The notes: generated by a model not told the origin, from the sequence alone. A stretch of 55,215 nucleotides of DNA from Rubrivivax sp. (GCA_014859905.1 JACZKT010000009.1:1-55215); one strand, 5' to 3'. Shown: positions 38,921 through 49,974, counted from the stretch's first letter. Translations and numbers: made by a program.

Positions 38921-39886
38921 TCACAGCCAGCCCGAGCGCCGGAAGCGCCACCACAGGTAGGTGGAAGTGCCGACGATCAGGGCCAGCGCCGCCGGATAGC
39001 CCCACCTCAGCTTCAGTTCGGGCATGACCTCGAAGTTCATGCCCCAGATGCCGGCGAAGGCGGTGGCCACCGCAAAGATGGCGGCCCAGGCCGCCAGGCG
39101 CTTGGTGATCTCGCCTTCCTCGATCGTGACCATCGACAGGTTGACCATGATCACGGTGCCGATGGTCTCGCGGATCGAATCGATCGACGCCTCGATGCGC
39201 GACAGGTGGTCGCCGATGTCGCGGAAGTAAGGCTGGGTGTTGGCGCAGACCGCCGGCACGCGGCCGCCGTGCAGCTTGCCCGAAAACTGCAACAGCGACG
39301 ACACCGCATGCTCGAGCTGCATCAGCTTGCGCTTGAGCGCGTACAGCCGCTCGATGTTCAGACGCGTCGCGCCGCGCACGAAGATGCGTTCCTCGATGCT
39401 CTCGAGTTCGGTCTGCAGCAGCTCCAGGATCGGAAAGTAGCGGTCCACCACCGCGTCCATCAGCGCGTACAGCACATAGCCCGAACCTTGTTTGAGCAGC
39501 TGCGGCTCGCGCTCGCAGCGCTCGCGCACGCCCAGGAAATGCTGCCTGCTGCCGGTGCGAACCGACAGCACGTAGTTCGGCCCGGCGAACACCGCCACCT
39601 CGCCGACGTTGAGCTCGCCGCCGACGAACTCGATCAGCTGCATGACGACGAACAGGGTGTCGCCGTATTCGTCGACCTTCGGCCGCTGGTGGCCGTGGCT
39701 GGCGTCTTCCACCGCCAAGGGGTGCAGGTCGAACTCGCGCCGCATGGCATCGAGTTCCTGCGGCGACGGGTCGCGCAGCGCGACCCAGACGAAGCAGCCG
39801 GGCTTGTCGAGATAGTCGCTGATCTGCTCGACCGGCAGGTCGACGAGGCGGGCGCCCTCCTGGTAGGCGACGCAATTGACGAGCAT
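38921..39886 (-). CDS. corA: CorA-family magnesium/cobalt transporter
   Basis: C-terminal AGIWGMNFEVMPELKLRWGYPAALALI (GMN motif), LYALKRKLMQLEHAV. Confidence 0.93.
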   Translation of the reverse strand: MLVNCVAYQEGARLVDLPVEQISDYLDKPGCFVWVALRDPSPQELDAMRREFDLHPLAVEDASHGHQRPKVDEYGDTLFVVMQLIEFVGGELNVGEVAVFAGPNYVLSVRTGSRQHFLGVRERCEREPQLLKQGSGYVLYALMDAVVDRYFPILELLQTELESIEERIFVRGATRLNIERLYALKRKLMQLEHAVSSLLQFSGKLHGGRVPAVCANTQPYFRDIGDHLSRIEASIDSIRETIGTVIMVNLSMVTIEEGEITKRLAAWAAIFAVATAFAGIWGMNFEVMPELKLRWGYPAALALIVGTSTYLWWRFRRSGWL

Positions 39887-39922
39887 GGCTTCGGGCTCCC
39901 TGGACAGACCGCGTCCTTGCCT

Positions 39923-40063
39923 TCACCGTTGCCGGCGCGTGCTTGCTCCGGAACCTGGATCCCGCTTGCGGTCGCTGCGGGCCAACAGCACCCAGGCCAG
40001 CAACAGCGGCGCGACGATGACCAGCAGCACCATCAACAAACCCCACCCATCGATCGACGACAT
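39923..40063 (-). CDS. 46-aa single-TM small protein between kdpC and corA
   Basis: Manual translation: MSSIDGWGLLMVLLVIVAPLLLAWVLLARSDRKRDPGSGASTRRQR*; not in the ORF track. Confidence 0.5.
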   Translation of the reverse strand: MSSIDGWGLLMVLLVIVAPLLLAWVLLARSDRKRDPGSGASTRRQR

Positions 40064-40105
40064 GCACTCGCGGCAAGGCGCGGCAACGCGCTCGGGCCCT
40101 CGGTT

Positions 40106-40681
40106 TCAGTTGCCCGCCGCGTCGAGCGCGCGATTGAGCTGAAGCACGTTGACGCGCGGTTCGCCGAGCAGGCCGAACAGGCGGCCCTCGCTGTGCTTCT
40201 CGATCGTCTGCTGCACCTGCGGCAACGGCAGGTTGCGCGCCTTCGCCACCCGGGCGGCCTGGTACAGGGCGCCGGCGACGCTGATGTGCGGGTCCAGGCC
40301 GCTGCCCGACGCGGTGACCAGGTCGACCGGCACCGGCGCCGCGTTGCCGGGATCGGCAGCACGCAAGGCTTCGATGCGCCCCTTGACCGCATCGCTCAGC
40401 GCCGGGTTCAGCGGGCCCTGGTTCGAACCGCTGGAGGCACTCGCGTTGTTGGGGTACGGCCCGGTTGCCGACGGCCGGCCCCAGACGTACTTCGGGTCAC
40501 TGAAGTTCTGCCCGATCAGCGACGAGCCGACCGGTTTGCCGTCGCGCAGGATCAGGCTGCCGGCTGCCTGCTCGGAAAATGCCGCCTGGCCGATGCCGGT
40601 GACGACGAGCGGATACGCGACACCGGTCAACGCGGTCAGCACCGCGAAGATGACCAGGGCCGGACGAACGATGGAGGTCAT
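40106..40681 (-). CDS. kdpC: K+-transporting ATPase subunit C
   Basis: [35 protein letters not shown]...[22 protein letters not shown]. Confidence 0.97.
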   Translation of the reverse strand: MTSIVRPALVIFAVLTALTGVAYPLVVTGIGQAAFSEQAAGSLILRDGKPVGSSLIGQNFSDPKYVWGRPSATGPYPNNASASSGSNQGPLNPALSDAVKGRIEALRAADPGNAAPVPVDLVTASGSGLDPHISVAGALYQAARVAKARNLPLPQVQQTIEKHSEGRLFGLLGEPRVNVLQLNRALDAAGN

Positions 40682-40691
40682 GACAGTCCTT

Positions 40692-42788
40692 CTAGACGAG
40701 GTGAACGGCCGACAACAGCAGGTCGATCGCCTTGATGCCGACGAACGGCACGATCAGCCCGCCGACGCCGTAGACGAGCACATTGCGCCGCAGCAAGGCC
40801 GCAGCGCCGATGGCGCGGTACTTCACGCCCTTGAGCGCCAGCGGGATCAGGAACACGATGACGATGGCGTTGAAGATCACCGCCGACAGGATGGCCGACG
40901 ACGGGCTGGCCAGCCCCATCACGTTCAGCGCACCGAGCTGCGGGTAGGTGGTGACGAACATCGCGGGAATGATCGCGAAGTACTTCGCCACGTCGTTGGC
41001 AATGGAGAAGGTGGTGAGCGACCCTCGCGTCATCAGCAATTGCTTGCCGGTCTCGACGATCTCCAGCAGCTTGGTCGGGTTGCTGTCCAGGTCGACCATG
41101 TTGCCGGCTTCCTTGGCCGCCTGGGTGCCGGTGTTCATCGCCACCGCCACGTCGGCCTGCGCCAGCGCCGGCGCATCGTTGGTGCCGTCGCCCGTCATCG
41201 CCACCAAGCGGCCTTCGGCCTGGTAGTCGCGGATCATCTTCAGCTTGGCCTCGGGGGTGGCTTCGGCCAGGAAGTCGTCGACACCGGCCTCGGCCGCGAT
41301 GGCCGCGGCAGTGAGCCGGTTGTCGCCGGTGATCATCACGGTCCTGATGCCCATGCGGCGCAGTTCGGCGAAACGTTCCTTGATGCCACCCTTGACGATG
41401 TCCTTGAGCTCGACCACGCCGAGCACGCTCGCGCCGTCGGACACCACCAGGGGCGTGCTGCCTTTGCGGGCCACGTCCTCGGTCGCCACCTGCACGTCGG
41501 CCGGGAAGTGGCCGCCCAACGCTTCGACATGCCTGCGGATGGCATCGCCCGCGCCCTTGCGCAGTTGCCGCACGCTGCCGTCGGCGCCTTCGATGTCGAC
41601 ACCGCTCATGCGCGTCTGGGCGGTGAAGGGCACGAACTGGGCCTTCAGGCTCGACAGCTCACGTTCGCGCAGGTTGAACTTCTGTTTGGCCAGCACCGTG
41701 ATGCTGCGGCCTTCGGGCGTCTCGTCGGCCATCGACGCGAACTGCGCCACGTCGGCCAGCGCCTGCTCCGTCACACCCGTGGCGGGCACGAAGCTTGAGG
41801 CCTGCCGGTTGCCCAGCGTGATGGTGCCGGTCTTGTCCATCAGGAGCACGTCCACGTCACCGGCGGCTTCGACCGCGCGGCCCGATGTGGCGATGACGTT
41901 GGCCGCCATCATCCGGCTCATGCCGGCCACGCCGATGGCCGACAGCAGCGCCCCGATGGTGGTGGGGATCAGGCACACCAGCAGCGCAATCAGCGCGGTG
42001 ATGGTCACCGGCGTGCCCAGCTTGGCGGCCTCACTTGCAACGCTCGCGCTGAAGATCGAGTACGGCAACAAGGTCACGGTGACGACCAGGAAGACGATGG
42101 TCAAGGCCACCAGCAGGATGGTCAGTGCGATCTCGTTGGGCGTCTTCTTGCGCTTGGCGCCCTCGACCATCGCGATCATGCGGTCGAGGAAGGACTCACC
42201 CGGGTTGACGTCGATGCGCACCACCAGCCAGTCCGACAGCACGCGGGTACCGCCGGTGACCGAGGCGAAGTCGCCGCCGGACTCGCGGATCACGGGGGCC
42301 GATTCACCGGTGATCGCGCTCTCGTCGACCGAGGCCACGCCTTCGATGACCTCGCCGTCGAGCGGAATCACGTCACCGGCCTCGACCAGCACGACCGCGC
42401 CCTTGCGCAACTCCTCCGCTTCCATCGGGTGCCAGGACGAGCCATGCCGCGGCTGCTCCAGCTTCTTGGCGATGACCTTCTTCTTCATGCCACGCAGCGA
42501 CGAGGCCTGCGCCTTGCTGCGGCCCTCGGCCATCGCCTCGGCGAAGTTGGCGAAGAGGACGGTGAACCACAGCCAGACGGTGATGGCCAGGATGAAGCCC
42601 TGGGGCGCCTCACCCTGGCCGCCCAGGGCCTGTGCCCACAGGATGGTGGTGAGGATGCTGCCGACGTAGACGACGAACATCACCGGGTTGCGCCACTGCA
42701 CGCGCGGGTCGAGCTTGCCGAACGCTGAAGCGATGGCGGGCTTGACCAGTGCAGGGTCGAACAGGGAGAAAGTCTTTGCAGTTGTCAT
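40692..42788 (-). CDS. kdpB: K+-transporting ATPase ATP-binding subunit B
   Basis: [63 protein letters not shown]. Confidence 0.98.
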   Translation of the reverse strand: MTTAKTFSLFDPALVKPAIASAFGKLDPRVQWRNPVMFVVYVGSILTTILWAQALGGQGEAPQGFILAITVWLWFTVLFANFAEAMAEGRSKAQASSLRGMKKKVIAKKLEQPRHGSSWHPMEAEELRKGAVVLVEAGDVIPLDGEVIEGVASVDESAITGESAPVIRESGGDFASVTGGTRVLSDWLVVRIDVNPGESFLDRMIAMVEGAKRKKTPNEIALTILLVALTIVFLVVTVTLLPYSIFSASVASEAAKLGTPVTITALIALLVCLIPTTIGALLSAIGVAGMSRMMAANVIATSGRAVEAAGDVDVLLMDKTGTITLGNRQASSFVPATGVTEQALADVAQFASMADETPEGRSITVLAKQKFNLRERELSSLKAQFVPFTAQTRMSGVDIEGADGSVRQLRKGAGDAIRRHVEALGGHFPADVQVATEDVARKGSTPLVVSDGASVLGVVELKDIVKGGIKERFAELRRMGIRTVMITGDNRLTAAAIAAEAGVDDFLAEATPEAKLKMIRDYQAEGRLVAMTGDGTNDAPALAQADVAVAMNTGTQAAKEAGNMVDLDSNPTKLLEIVETGKQLLMTRGSLTTFSIANDVAKYFAIIPAMFVTTYPQLGALNVMGLASPSSAILSAVIFNAIVIVFLIPLALKGVKYRAIGAAALLRRNVLVYGVGGLIVPFVGIKAIDLLLSAVHLV

Positions 42789-42807
42789 GATGGTGTCCTG
42801 TCGCGGC

Positions 42808-44616
42808 TCACTTCGGGGTCCACAACATCAGGTGCTCGACCACCGGCCCCAGGGCCAGCGCGGGCACGTAGTTCAGCAAGCCGACCAGGAGCACGGTGCC
42901 GATGAGCAGGCTCACGAACAGCGGGCCGTGCGTCGGCAGCGTGCCGGCGGTGACGGCCATGCGCTTCTTGGCCGCGAGCGAGCCGGCGATGGCCAGCACC
43001 GGCACGATCACGCCGAAGCGGCCGAACCACATCGCCAGGCCCAGCATCGTGTTGTAGAAGGGCGTGTTGGCCGACAGGCCGGCGAAGGCGCTGCCGTTGT
43101 TGTTGCCGGCCGAGGTGAAGGCGTAGAGGATTTCCGACAAGCCGTGCGCGCCGGGGTTGGCGATGCCCGCCTTGCCCGCGTCGGCCAGCACGGCCACGGC
43201 GGTGCCGGCCAGCACGAGGATCGGCGTCACGAGGATGGCGACGGACACCATCTTCATCTCGTAGGTCTCGATCTTCTTGCCCAGGTACTCTGGCGTGCGG
43301 CCGATCATCAGCCCGGCGATGAACACCGCTAGGATGGCGAAGACCAGCATGCCGTACAGGCCCGTGCCGGTGCCGCCGAAGACCACCTCGCCGAGCTGCA
43401 TCATCACCAGCGGCACGGCGCCGCCGAGCGGCGTGAAGGAGTCGTGCATGCCGTTGACGGCACCGCACGAGGCAGACGTCGTGATCGTGGCGAACAAGCC
43501 CGTGGCGGCGATGCCGAAGCGGGCTTCCTTGCCTTCCATGTTGCCGCCGGGCTGGGTGGCGCTGAGACTCTGGTCGGCGCCGAGCGCAGTGAGCAGCGGG
43601 TTGCCCTGCTGCTCCTGCGCCGTCACGACGACCACCGCCACGACGAACATCGCGGTCATCGCCGCGAGCACCGCCCAGCCCTGGCGCGGGTCACCGACCA
43701 TGCGGCCGAACATGAACACCAGTGCCGCCGGGATCAGGAAGATCGACAGCATCTCGAAGAAGTTCGCCAGCGGCGTCGGGTTCTCGTACGGATGTGCCGA
43801 GTTGGCGTTGAAGAAGCCGCCGCCGTTGGTGCCGAGCAGCTTGATCGCCTCCTGCGAAGCGACCGGGCCCATGGCCAGCGTTTGTCTGTCGGTCTTGACG
43901 TCCTCCATCACCGGTGCGCCCTTGTCGTCCTTCAGCGACTGGCCATCGGGGCCGTTCTTGGCCTGCTGGTAGGTGGTGACGTCGAGCGTGGCCACCTCCT
44001 TGTAGGGAGAGAAGTTCTGGATCACGCCCTGGCTGACCAGGAACACCGCGAACACCAGAGACAGCGGCAGCAGCACGTAGGCCGTGACACGCGTGATGTC
44101 GACCCAGAAGTTGCCGATTGACGCCGACGAGCGCGCGACGAAGCCGCGCACCAGCGCGATCACGACCACGATGCCGGTGGCGGCGGAGAGGAAGTTCTGC
44201 ACCGCCAGCGCCAGCATCTGCGTCAGGTAGCTCATCGTGGCTTCGCCGCCATAACCCTGCCAGTTCGTGTTGGTGACGAAGCTGACGGCGGTGTTGAACG
44301 ACGAGTCGGCGCTGACGCCGGCCATGCCGGCCGGATTCAGCGGCAGCACACCCTGCAAGCGCTGCAGTGCATAGACCGCGAGCACGCCCAGGAAGTTGAA
44401 GAGGATCAACCCGATAGCGTACTGGCGCCAGCCCATGCCGGCCGACGCATCGACGCCGGCCAGGCGGTAGAGACCTCGCTCGGCGGCCTCGAACGGCGCC
44501 AGCCAGCGTGGGAAGCGGCCGTCAGCCACGGCGATCAGCCACTTCCCCAGCGGCCACGCCAGCAACAACAGGACGCCGAGGTAGGCGACGAGCAGGATCC
44601 ATGCTTGGGTGTTCAT
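42808..44616 (-). CDS. kdpA: K+-transporting ATPase subunit A
   Basis: [27 protein letters not shown]...[28 protein letters not shown]...[19 protein letters not shown]. Confidence 0.98.
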   Translation of the reverse strand: MNTQAWILLVAYLGVLLLLAWPLGKWLIAVADGRFPRWLAPFEAAERGLYRLAGVDASAGMGWRQYAIGLILFNFLGVLAVYALQRLQGVLPLNPAGMAGVSADSSFNTAVSFVTNTNWQGYGGEATMSYLTQMLALAVQNFLSAATGIVVVIALVRGFVARSSASIGNFWVDITRVTAYVLLPLSLVFAVFLVSQGVIQNFSPYKEVATLDVTTYQQAKNGPDGQSLKDDKGAPVMEDVKTDRQTLAMGPVASQEAIKLLGTNGGGFFNANSAHPYENPTPLANFFEMLSIFLIPAALVFMFGRMVGDPRQGWAVLAAMTAMFVVAVVVVTAQEQQGNPLLTALGADQSLSATQPGGNMEGKEARFGIAATGLFATITTSASCGAVNGMHDSFTPLGGAVPLVMMQLGEVVFGGTGTGLYGMLVFAILAVFIAGLMIGRTPEYLGKKIETYEMKMVSVAILVTPILVLAGTAVAVLADAGKAGIANPGAHGLSEILYAFTSAGNNNGSAFAGLSANTPFYNTMLGLAMWFGRFGVIVPVLAIAGSLAAKKRMAVTAGTLPTHGPLFVSLLIGTVLLVGLLNYVPALALGPVVEHLMLWTPK

Positions 44617-44705
44617 CAGAATTCCTCCGCCCTCAACAGGGCGTAGACGAGATAGACGAGCAGGCCTAGCGAGGCCGCGCCTGCGAGCCAATAGAGCCAA
44701 GTCAT
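44616..44705 (-). CDS. kdpF: K+-transporting ATPase subunit F
   Basis: Manual translation: [34 protein letters not shown] overlap with kdpA; too short for the ORF track. Confidence 0.9.
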   Translation of the reverse strand: MTWLYWLAGAASLGLLVYLVYALLRAEEF

Positions 44706-44794
44706 TTGCGCACCCCCAGTCTGTCGCAGCCGATCACAACGCCCAGCATGGCCGCGAACATCACCGCGGCGGCGAGCAGAAAGACGACGTCCAT
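44702..44794 (-). CDS. 30-aa hydrophobic small protein upstream of and overlapping kdpF
   Basis: [34 protein letters not shown]-type overlap with the kdpF start. Confidence 0.65.
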   Translation of the reverse strand: MDVVFLLAAAVMFAAMLGVVIGCDRLGVRK

Positions 44795-44873
44795 GGTTCC
44801 TCCAGTTGTCCAGTTCCAGACATAGAGCGTAGGTACTACGGAATCAAATGGGTGTAGAGATTCGACCGATCGA

Positions 44874-44892
44874 CATAAAGATCTCATCAAGA
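44874..44892 (-). promoter_or_regulatory. Candidate KdpE box upstream of the kdp operon
   Basis: Minus strand TCTTGATGAGATCTTTATG, 11-bp direct repeat of TCTT, 80 bp upstream of the first small ORF. Confidence 0.6.
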
Positions 44893-45440
44893 TGGCAGGG
44901 ATGGCGGAACGGCCCGCGCATTGCGACCTGTCGCGCCCACGAAGGCGCGACACCTGCTCGGCGATTCGACCGGAAAGCTGAGAGGGAGGGGTAGCGCGCT
45001 TCGAAGTTGCGCCGCTGCGCCAATTTGATCCGAGGGCCGAAGTCCCAACTGAGCAAACGCAACCTCGCCGGCGACTGCCGGCCGGATCCTGAACGGCTGC
45101 GGCGGTCGCTTGCTTACGTTGACTGGCAGGGAACTCGGTGCAGCCGCACGCTGCCTTCCGAGCGGGTGAGTCGATACGGCGTTGGACACGGGCCCGCTTC
45201 CATATGGCCATCTACCGCCCACGCCGCGAACCGGCCTGGCGTGTGAGCAGCGCAGCTTTGCAGTGCTCGGTACACAGCACGGGCCCCAAGGCCTGGCGCA
45301 CTGACCGTCTTCGTCGCAGGCAGCCCGCGCTGAAGTGCCGGAAAGCTGCCGTCGATGGCTGTCCGGTCATGGCCGACAGGGTGAGGTCGAACTTGAGTAA
45401 AGCAGACGCTTGTCCCGGCCTAGCCGCAAGCAGCTTGCGA

Positions 45441-47444
45441 CTATGTGCGCGAACCGATGAGCCGACCCAAGGCCAGCCCGTCGATCGGCTTTTGCAAGAA
45501 TCCATCGAACGGCCAGACTTGGCCAGCGGCCTGGTTCTCTGCGGCGCTGATGAGGATCAGCATCGACGAAGTGTTCGGCCCGCCGCGCTGACGGATCTCG
45601 GTGGCCAGCGCAAGGCCATCGGTGTCAGGCATTTCCAGATCAATCAGGACCGCATCGAAGTGCTTGCCATCCAGCAGAGGGCGTGCCTCGGCCGCAGACC
45701 CGACCGCGCTGCAGGCATGACCCAGCCGACGCGTCACGTCGCTGAGCGAATCGCGAACGTCGGACAGGTCATCCACAACCAAGACATTGAGTGAACCGCG
45801 AGGCTCGTCGCGGTCACCATGGGCCGAATCGTCCTGAACCCGCCTGACTGGGATGCTCACCGTGAATGTTGTGCCCTGCCCTTCGGCATTGGACGCATCC
45901 CGCGATTGCACTTCGAGACGACCACCCAGCTGTTGCAGCACGTCGCGAATCACGAAGAGGCCGATACCGGTCCCGTCGCTGCTCGACGCGAACGGCACGG
46001 CAGCACTCTTCAGCCGCTCGGATGCCTGTGGTGGCAGGCCTGGCCCACTGTCATGGACGACAAACCGCAGCATGCCCTCCACCGATGAAGCGTCTGGCGC
46101 TTCCGCGCCTCGAAAGTCAGGGGCCAACGCCGCGCCGCCTGCGGTACTTGCGAGACTCACGAAGGGCTCGACCCGAACCTGGACGTGCCCCGTGCTTGTG
46201 TAGCGCACGGCGTTCTCGACGAGGTTTCGCAAGACCTGCGCGATCCGAATCGGATCGGCGCTGAGTGTCACCGGCGACGGCGGAAACTCAACCTGGAAGG
46301 CGAGCCCTTTGGCAACGGCTGCGTCTTCAAGGCCGGCACAGACATCCTGAACCAGCTCGCCGAATTCGAAGATCTCGACCTGCGTGGGCAACTGTCCGGC
46401 ATCGCCGCGCGCGATGGTGAGCAGGTCGCGCAGCTGCGCCTGAAGCACCGTCACGGCATGTCGGATGCGGCGGATCGCCGCGACGCTCTCCGGCCGGCTG
46501 TCCTTCATGGCCAGCAGCTCCGCCGAGGCAACGATGTTCTGCAACGGCGAACGCACTTCGTGGTTCACCATGCTCAGGAATCTGCGCTTCGCGACGATGC
46601 CTTGCTCCATCGCCTCGACCGCACGTTGCCGATCGTGCGCCGCAGCTCTGTAGCGGCGTCGAGACCGGATTGCATACAGCAGCCAGAGCGCCAATGCGGC
46701 CCAGCAAAAGGCGAATCCACCCCAAGCCCACTCGATGCGCCGAGACAGGGTCTGCGTCATGGCCTCCTTGGCGTTGATCTCGGCCATGCGCACATCGCTT
46801 GCGAGCTTGCTCAAGAGCTCGTCGTCGCCCATGGCCTGGAATTCACCAAGCACCTTGATCGCGTCAGCTTGGGTCAACGCACCCTTTTCAAGGATCGGGC
46901 CGACACGGCTTTGAAGCTCGGCCACACGGTGCGTGGCATCGGCATAGCCTGGCACGCCGTTCAGGAGGCTCTTGACCTCGGAGGGCTCGGTGAGAATGCT
47001 GACCCTGGAAGCCAGCACCGCAGCGCGTCGGCTCAGTTCCTGTGCATTGACTGGTTCGCCGGCGGCGACGGCGCGCAGTTCCTGCTTCAGCCTGTGGTGC
47101 GCGATCTGGTACTGGGCGACGGACCAGTAGAAGCCTTCGTTGGGTACGGCGTTGGCCGCCCTGGAGACGGTCAACTGCTGGCTCACGAGTGCAGTCGTGG
47201 CCGTCACCACGGACAGCAGTACCAACACCAACACGGGCCACCAGCCCAGGCCCTTCGCGGAGGGTGCGTCGCCTGAGCGGCGGCCGCCTTGCAGTGGTTC
47301 GACGGAAAGCCGCGCCGGGTTGCGGCGCTCCGTCACATCATTCAACCGCCTGCTTCGATCCTGTCGACTTGCCAGATGAACCTCGATTCCGCGATCGGAC
47401 CCCTCAGCGCGGCCGAATTCTGGTCGCGAGGGTAGATTGTCCAC
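45441..47444 (-). CDS. Hybrid sensor histidine kinase/response regulator
   Basis: FLSMVNHEVRSPLQNIVASAELLA, GTGIGLFVIRDVLQQLGG, LNVLVVDDLSDVRDSLSDVTRRLGH...DAVLIDLEMPDTDGLALA. Confidence 0.93.
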   Translation of the reverse strand: MDNLPSRPEFGRAEGSDRGIEVHLASRQDRSRRLNDVTERRNPARLSVEPLQGGRRSGDAPSAKGLGWWPVLVLVLLSVVTATTALVSQQLTVSRAANAVPNEGFYWSVAQYQIAHHRLKQELRAVAAGEPVNAQELSRRAAVLASRVSILTEPSEVKSLLNGVPGYADATHRVAELQSRVGPILEKGALTQADAIKVLGEFQAMGDDELLSKLASDVRMAEINAKEAMTQTLSRRIEWAWGGFAFCWAALALWLLYAIRSRRRYRAAAHDRQRAVEAMEQGIVAKRRFLSMVNHEVRSPLQNIVASAELLAMKDSRPESVAAIRRIRHAVTVLQAQLRDLLTIARGDAGQLPTQVEIFEFGELVQDVCAGLEDAAVAKGLAFQVEFPPSPVTLSADPIRIAQVLRNLVENAVRYTSTGHVQVRVEPFVSLASTAGGAALAPDFRGAEAPDASSVEGMLRFVVHDSGPGLPPQASERLKSAAVPFASSSDGTGIGLFVIRDVLQQLGGRLEVQSRDASNAEGQGTTFTVSIPVRRVQDDSAHGDRDEPRGSLNVLVVDDLSDVRDSLSDVTRRLGHACSAVGSAAEARPLLDGKHFDAVLIDLEMPDTDGLALATEIRQRGGPNTSSMLILISAAENQAAGQVWPFDGFLQKPIDGLALGRLIGSRT

Positions 47445-47839
47445 AACGGGCCCCAGCGCTTGTTGTTCAGGCGCTGGCCATCCTGACTGTGCGCCAGGAT
47501 CACGCCGTAGCGTACAAGGTCCTCCCAGGGGATCGGGGCCGAGTAGTCATCGAGGGTCTTGAAGGTCAGGGTGCCGGAGGTGACGCCGGCGGCTCGCATG
47601 ACATCGACCAGCAAGGGCCCGACAAAGACCGAGGTCGGGGTCCATGGCGTGCCGGTCGTGATGCTGGTCGTGGCCAGCTTCAGGAAGTCCGCTTCGCTGA
47701 AGTCGTAGGTGTCCGTCGTTTTGTTGTTGACCCGTCCGATGCGGCCACTCACCGTGAGCAGCGCCTTGGGCTGCGGAGTCGAGGCCATGCTCGGGAGGGC
47801 AGCGATGGCCATCGATCCGAGCAGCAATCTGCGTTTCAT
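47342..47839 (-). CDS. Exported molybdopterin-oxidoreductase-like small protein
   Basis: Signal peptide MKRRLLLGSMAIAALPSMAST; LTVSGRIGRVNNKTTDTYDFSEADFLKLATTSITTGTPWTPTSVFVGPLLVDVMRAAGVTSGTLTFKTLDDYSAPIP. Confidence 0.75.
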   Translation of the reverse strand: MKRRLLLGSMAIAALPSMASTPQPKALLTVSGRIGRVNNKTTDTYDFSEADFLKLATTSITTGTPWTPTSVFVGPLLVDVMRAAGVTSGTLTFKTLDDYSAPIPWEDLVRYGVILAHSQDGQRLNNKRWGPLWTIYPRDQNSAALRGPIAESRFIWQVDRIEAGG

Positions 47840-47977
47840 GTTCTTCCCTGGTTGGCTGCGATTTGACATCACCCCTTCTACCCCACGCAGCCTGGCAATC
47901 CTGCCTGGCAGGCGTAACTGTTTGCGCTGCATCTCCACGCGCGCTCGGGCAGCAAAGGCGCGCGCCGAGTGGGATGT

Positions 47978-48329
47978 CTATGCGATGAAGAAGCGAGTGG
48001 TCAACGCCGGCCACACTTCTTTACGCCAGATGTCGTCGAGCGCGGCGATCACGCGCGGGTCTGGGTACCGGTAGAACCCGATCGAGTCGCTGACCGGCAT
48101 GCCACGGTCAAAGGCCTCCACCACCAGCAGGCCGAAGGGGCTGACAGGCGAGACTGCGCCGAAACTGATCGGCCGCGCACGCCGGCCTTGCAAGACCAAG
48201 TCCAGGATGTCCAGCGACGGCGCGGCCGGGTGTGACGCGCGAAGCTTCAACGCGTCGTCGATGACAGCCGCCGCAACGGGATCGACATCACGAGCGGCGC
48301 CAGGCGGGAAAGCTGGGTCCATGGGCATG
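47978..48329 (-). CDS. Hypothetical protein
   Basis: MPMDPAFPPGAARDVDPVAAAVIDDALKLRASHPAAPSLDILDLVLQGRRARPISFGAVSP...; internal start chosen. Confidence 0.5.
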
Positions 48330-48725
48330 ACAACAGGACTGTACCCACGGACGCGGGCTTGGTGCAACGACCGCCGCAGCCCCGATGACCCTGCATTGAA
48401 GGGGCGCCCGCACTGCGGCGTTGGGTCGCTCAGCTGGGAAGCTTCGCGCGTGTCGTTGATGGGGTGGCAACACGGCCTGTGCGTCCCGGGACTCGGGGTG
48501 GCTGATCTGCCTGTCGTTCCGCCTCTTTCCGACGCATAGCGGCATCCAGTCAGGCCCCAAGGGTGAAGGCTGGCGCCCACGTCCTCCCCCGGTCTCTGCG
48601 CTCCGCGTTGCTCCGCTTCGAGCTGCGGCTTGCGGTCGTGCCCTTGTGTCCTGCCTTGCTGTCGCTGTTCATGCGTCGAGGCGAAACCGACGGGCAGATT
48701 TCAACCACCACACGAGGCCATCAGC

Positions 48726-49181
48726 ATGAACGCACAGTCCAACCACCCCATCATCGACACCACCGATCCGCAGTTCCTCGGCCCCGAGGCTGGCCAACAG
48801 GCAGGGGGTGAAAGTCAAAGCGGTAGCGAACGGGATGTCAACGGCAGCGAGCTGCATCGCTACTTCTCGATCGCACGCGGCGCCCTGATCTCGGTGCGGT
48901 CCAACGGCGTCACTCTCTGCCGCCAGGTCGATGATGACTGGAAGGTGCTGTCGCGAAAGAAGGTGGACGTCCCGCTCGCGCAATGGGTGCTCAACAAGAC
49001 GTCGTCACTCAGCGCCCTGGCCCGCTGGCAGCTCGAAGTCGACGAACTGCCCAGCCTGCAGGACTTGATGGCATGGAACGAGGACGGCATCTGCGAAACG
49101 CCGACAGGCCACCGCGTGGAGCCCGATGGCACCGGGCCCGATGGCGTGCCCTCCTGGCTTCGCGCGCTGCGCTTGATCTGA
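48726..49181 (+). CDS. Hypothetical protein
   Basis: MNAQSNHPIIDTTDPQFLGPEAGQQ...LHRYFSIARGALISVRSNGVTLCRQVDDDWKVLSRKKVDVPLAQWVLNKTS. Confidence 0.6.
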   Translation: MNAQSNHPIIDTTDPQFLGPEAGQQAGGESQSGSERDVNGSELHRYFSIARGALISVRSNGVTLCRQVDDDWKVLSRKKVDVPLAQWVLNKTSSLSALARWQLEVDELPSLQDLMAWNEDGICETPTGHRVEPDGTGPDGVPSWLRALRLI

Positions 49182-49195
49182 CCCGCCTGGCCGCC

Positions 49196-49465
49196 ATGAG
49201 CACCCCCATGATCGACCCAGCCTGCCCTTCCAACGTCCGCCGGTTTGTTGTTGAGGCCGGCAACCGGGATCCTGCCGCCCAGCACCAACACGAGCGCGAC
49301 AGGCTGATCGAGCGCAAGCTACACGCAAGCCGCACCGATGCCAATCGAGCCGCGCGCTCCTTCTTGCAGCGAGGGCTCTGCGTCGAGGTCTACGACGACG
49401 ACACCAAGGAGCTGCTGGCCGGACCTTTCGACCCGGAACAGGCCGGGCCCGCGTACATCGTCTGA
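49196..49465 (+). CDS. Hypothetical protein
   Basis: MSTPMIDPACPSNVRRFVVEAGNRDPAAQHQHERDRLIERKLHASRTDANRAARSFLQRGLCVEVYDDDTKELLAGPFDPE. Confidence 0.55.
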   Translation: MSTPMIDPACPSNVRRFVVEAGNRDPAAQHQHERDRLIERKLHASRTDANRAARSFLQRGLCVEVYDDDTKELLAGPFDPEQAGPAYIV

Positions 49466-49485
49466 CGCGACAAACCCGCGGGGCC

Positions 49486-49692
49486 ATGACCGACATCCTC
49501 TATCCGAGTAGGACCCGGCGCTTCATGTCTGAGGTGGCAGGACTGCGCAGGTATCACCGCGACCCGGCGCGAGCAGCAGCAGCTGCGCGGGGCGGCGTCT
49601 TGTGGGTCGCCGTGTGCAACGGCTGGAGCTGCAACCCTGATCGCGTGGCCAACGTCCTCGCCACCGTCGAAAGACAGGGGCGTGCGTCGTGA
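49486..49692 (+). CDS. Hypothetical protein
   Basis: MTDILYPSRTRRFMSEVAGLRRYHRDPARAAAAARGGVLWVAVCNGWSCNPDRVANVLATVERQGRAS; follows 49196-49465 closely. Confidence 0.4.
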   Translation: MTDILYPSRTRRFMSEVAGLRRYHRDPARAAAAARGGVLWVAVCNGWSCNPDRVANVLATVERQGRAS

Positions 49693-49947
49693 TTGGGGAG
49701 AGGTCATTTTGCCGCCACGCTCTCTTCTGGGCTCCGCCCCGAGGGCGCGCGGGCCCATGCCCCGCAGCTGGAGGCGCTGGGCCTGTGCTCAACGGTGTCA
49801 GCACGCGGGACGCACCGGCGGAACCGTCAAGCTGGTTCTTGTCTTGCATTGCCTCAACACCTACAAAGACGGCTGTTCGGCAAGCGAAGCGCGTCAGGCC
49901 GTAGGCGGCGGCCGGGGAGCAGTGGTCAAGTCACGAAACCCGCAGGG

Positions 49948-49974
49948 CCATCCACAGGCTCGTCCTGTGGATGG
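49948..49974. repeat. Perfect 11-bp inverted repeat
   Basis: CCATCCACAGG-CTCGT-CCTGTGGATGG. Confidence 0.55.

Noticed and set aside
38558-40735. 725-aa + strand ORF
   Set aside because: Antisense to kdpD/corA/kdpC; shadow ORF
40149-42669. 549-aa and 474-aa + strand ORFs
   Set aside because: Antisense to kdpC/kdpB
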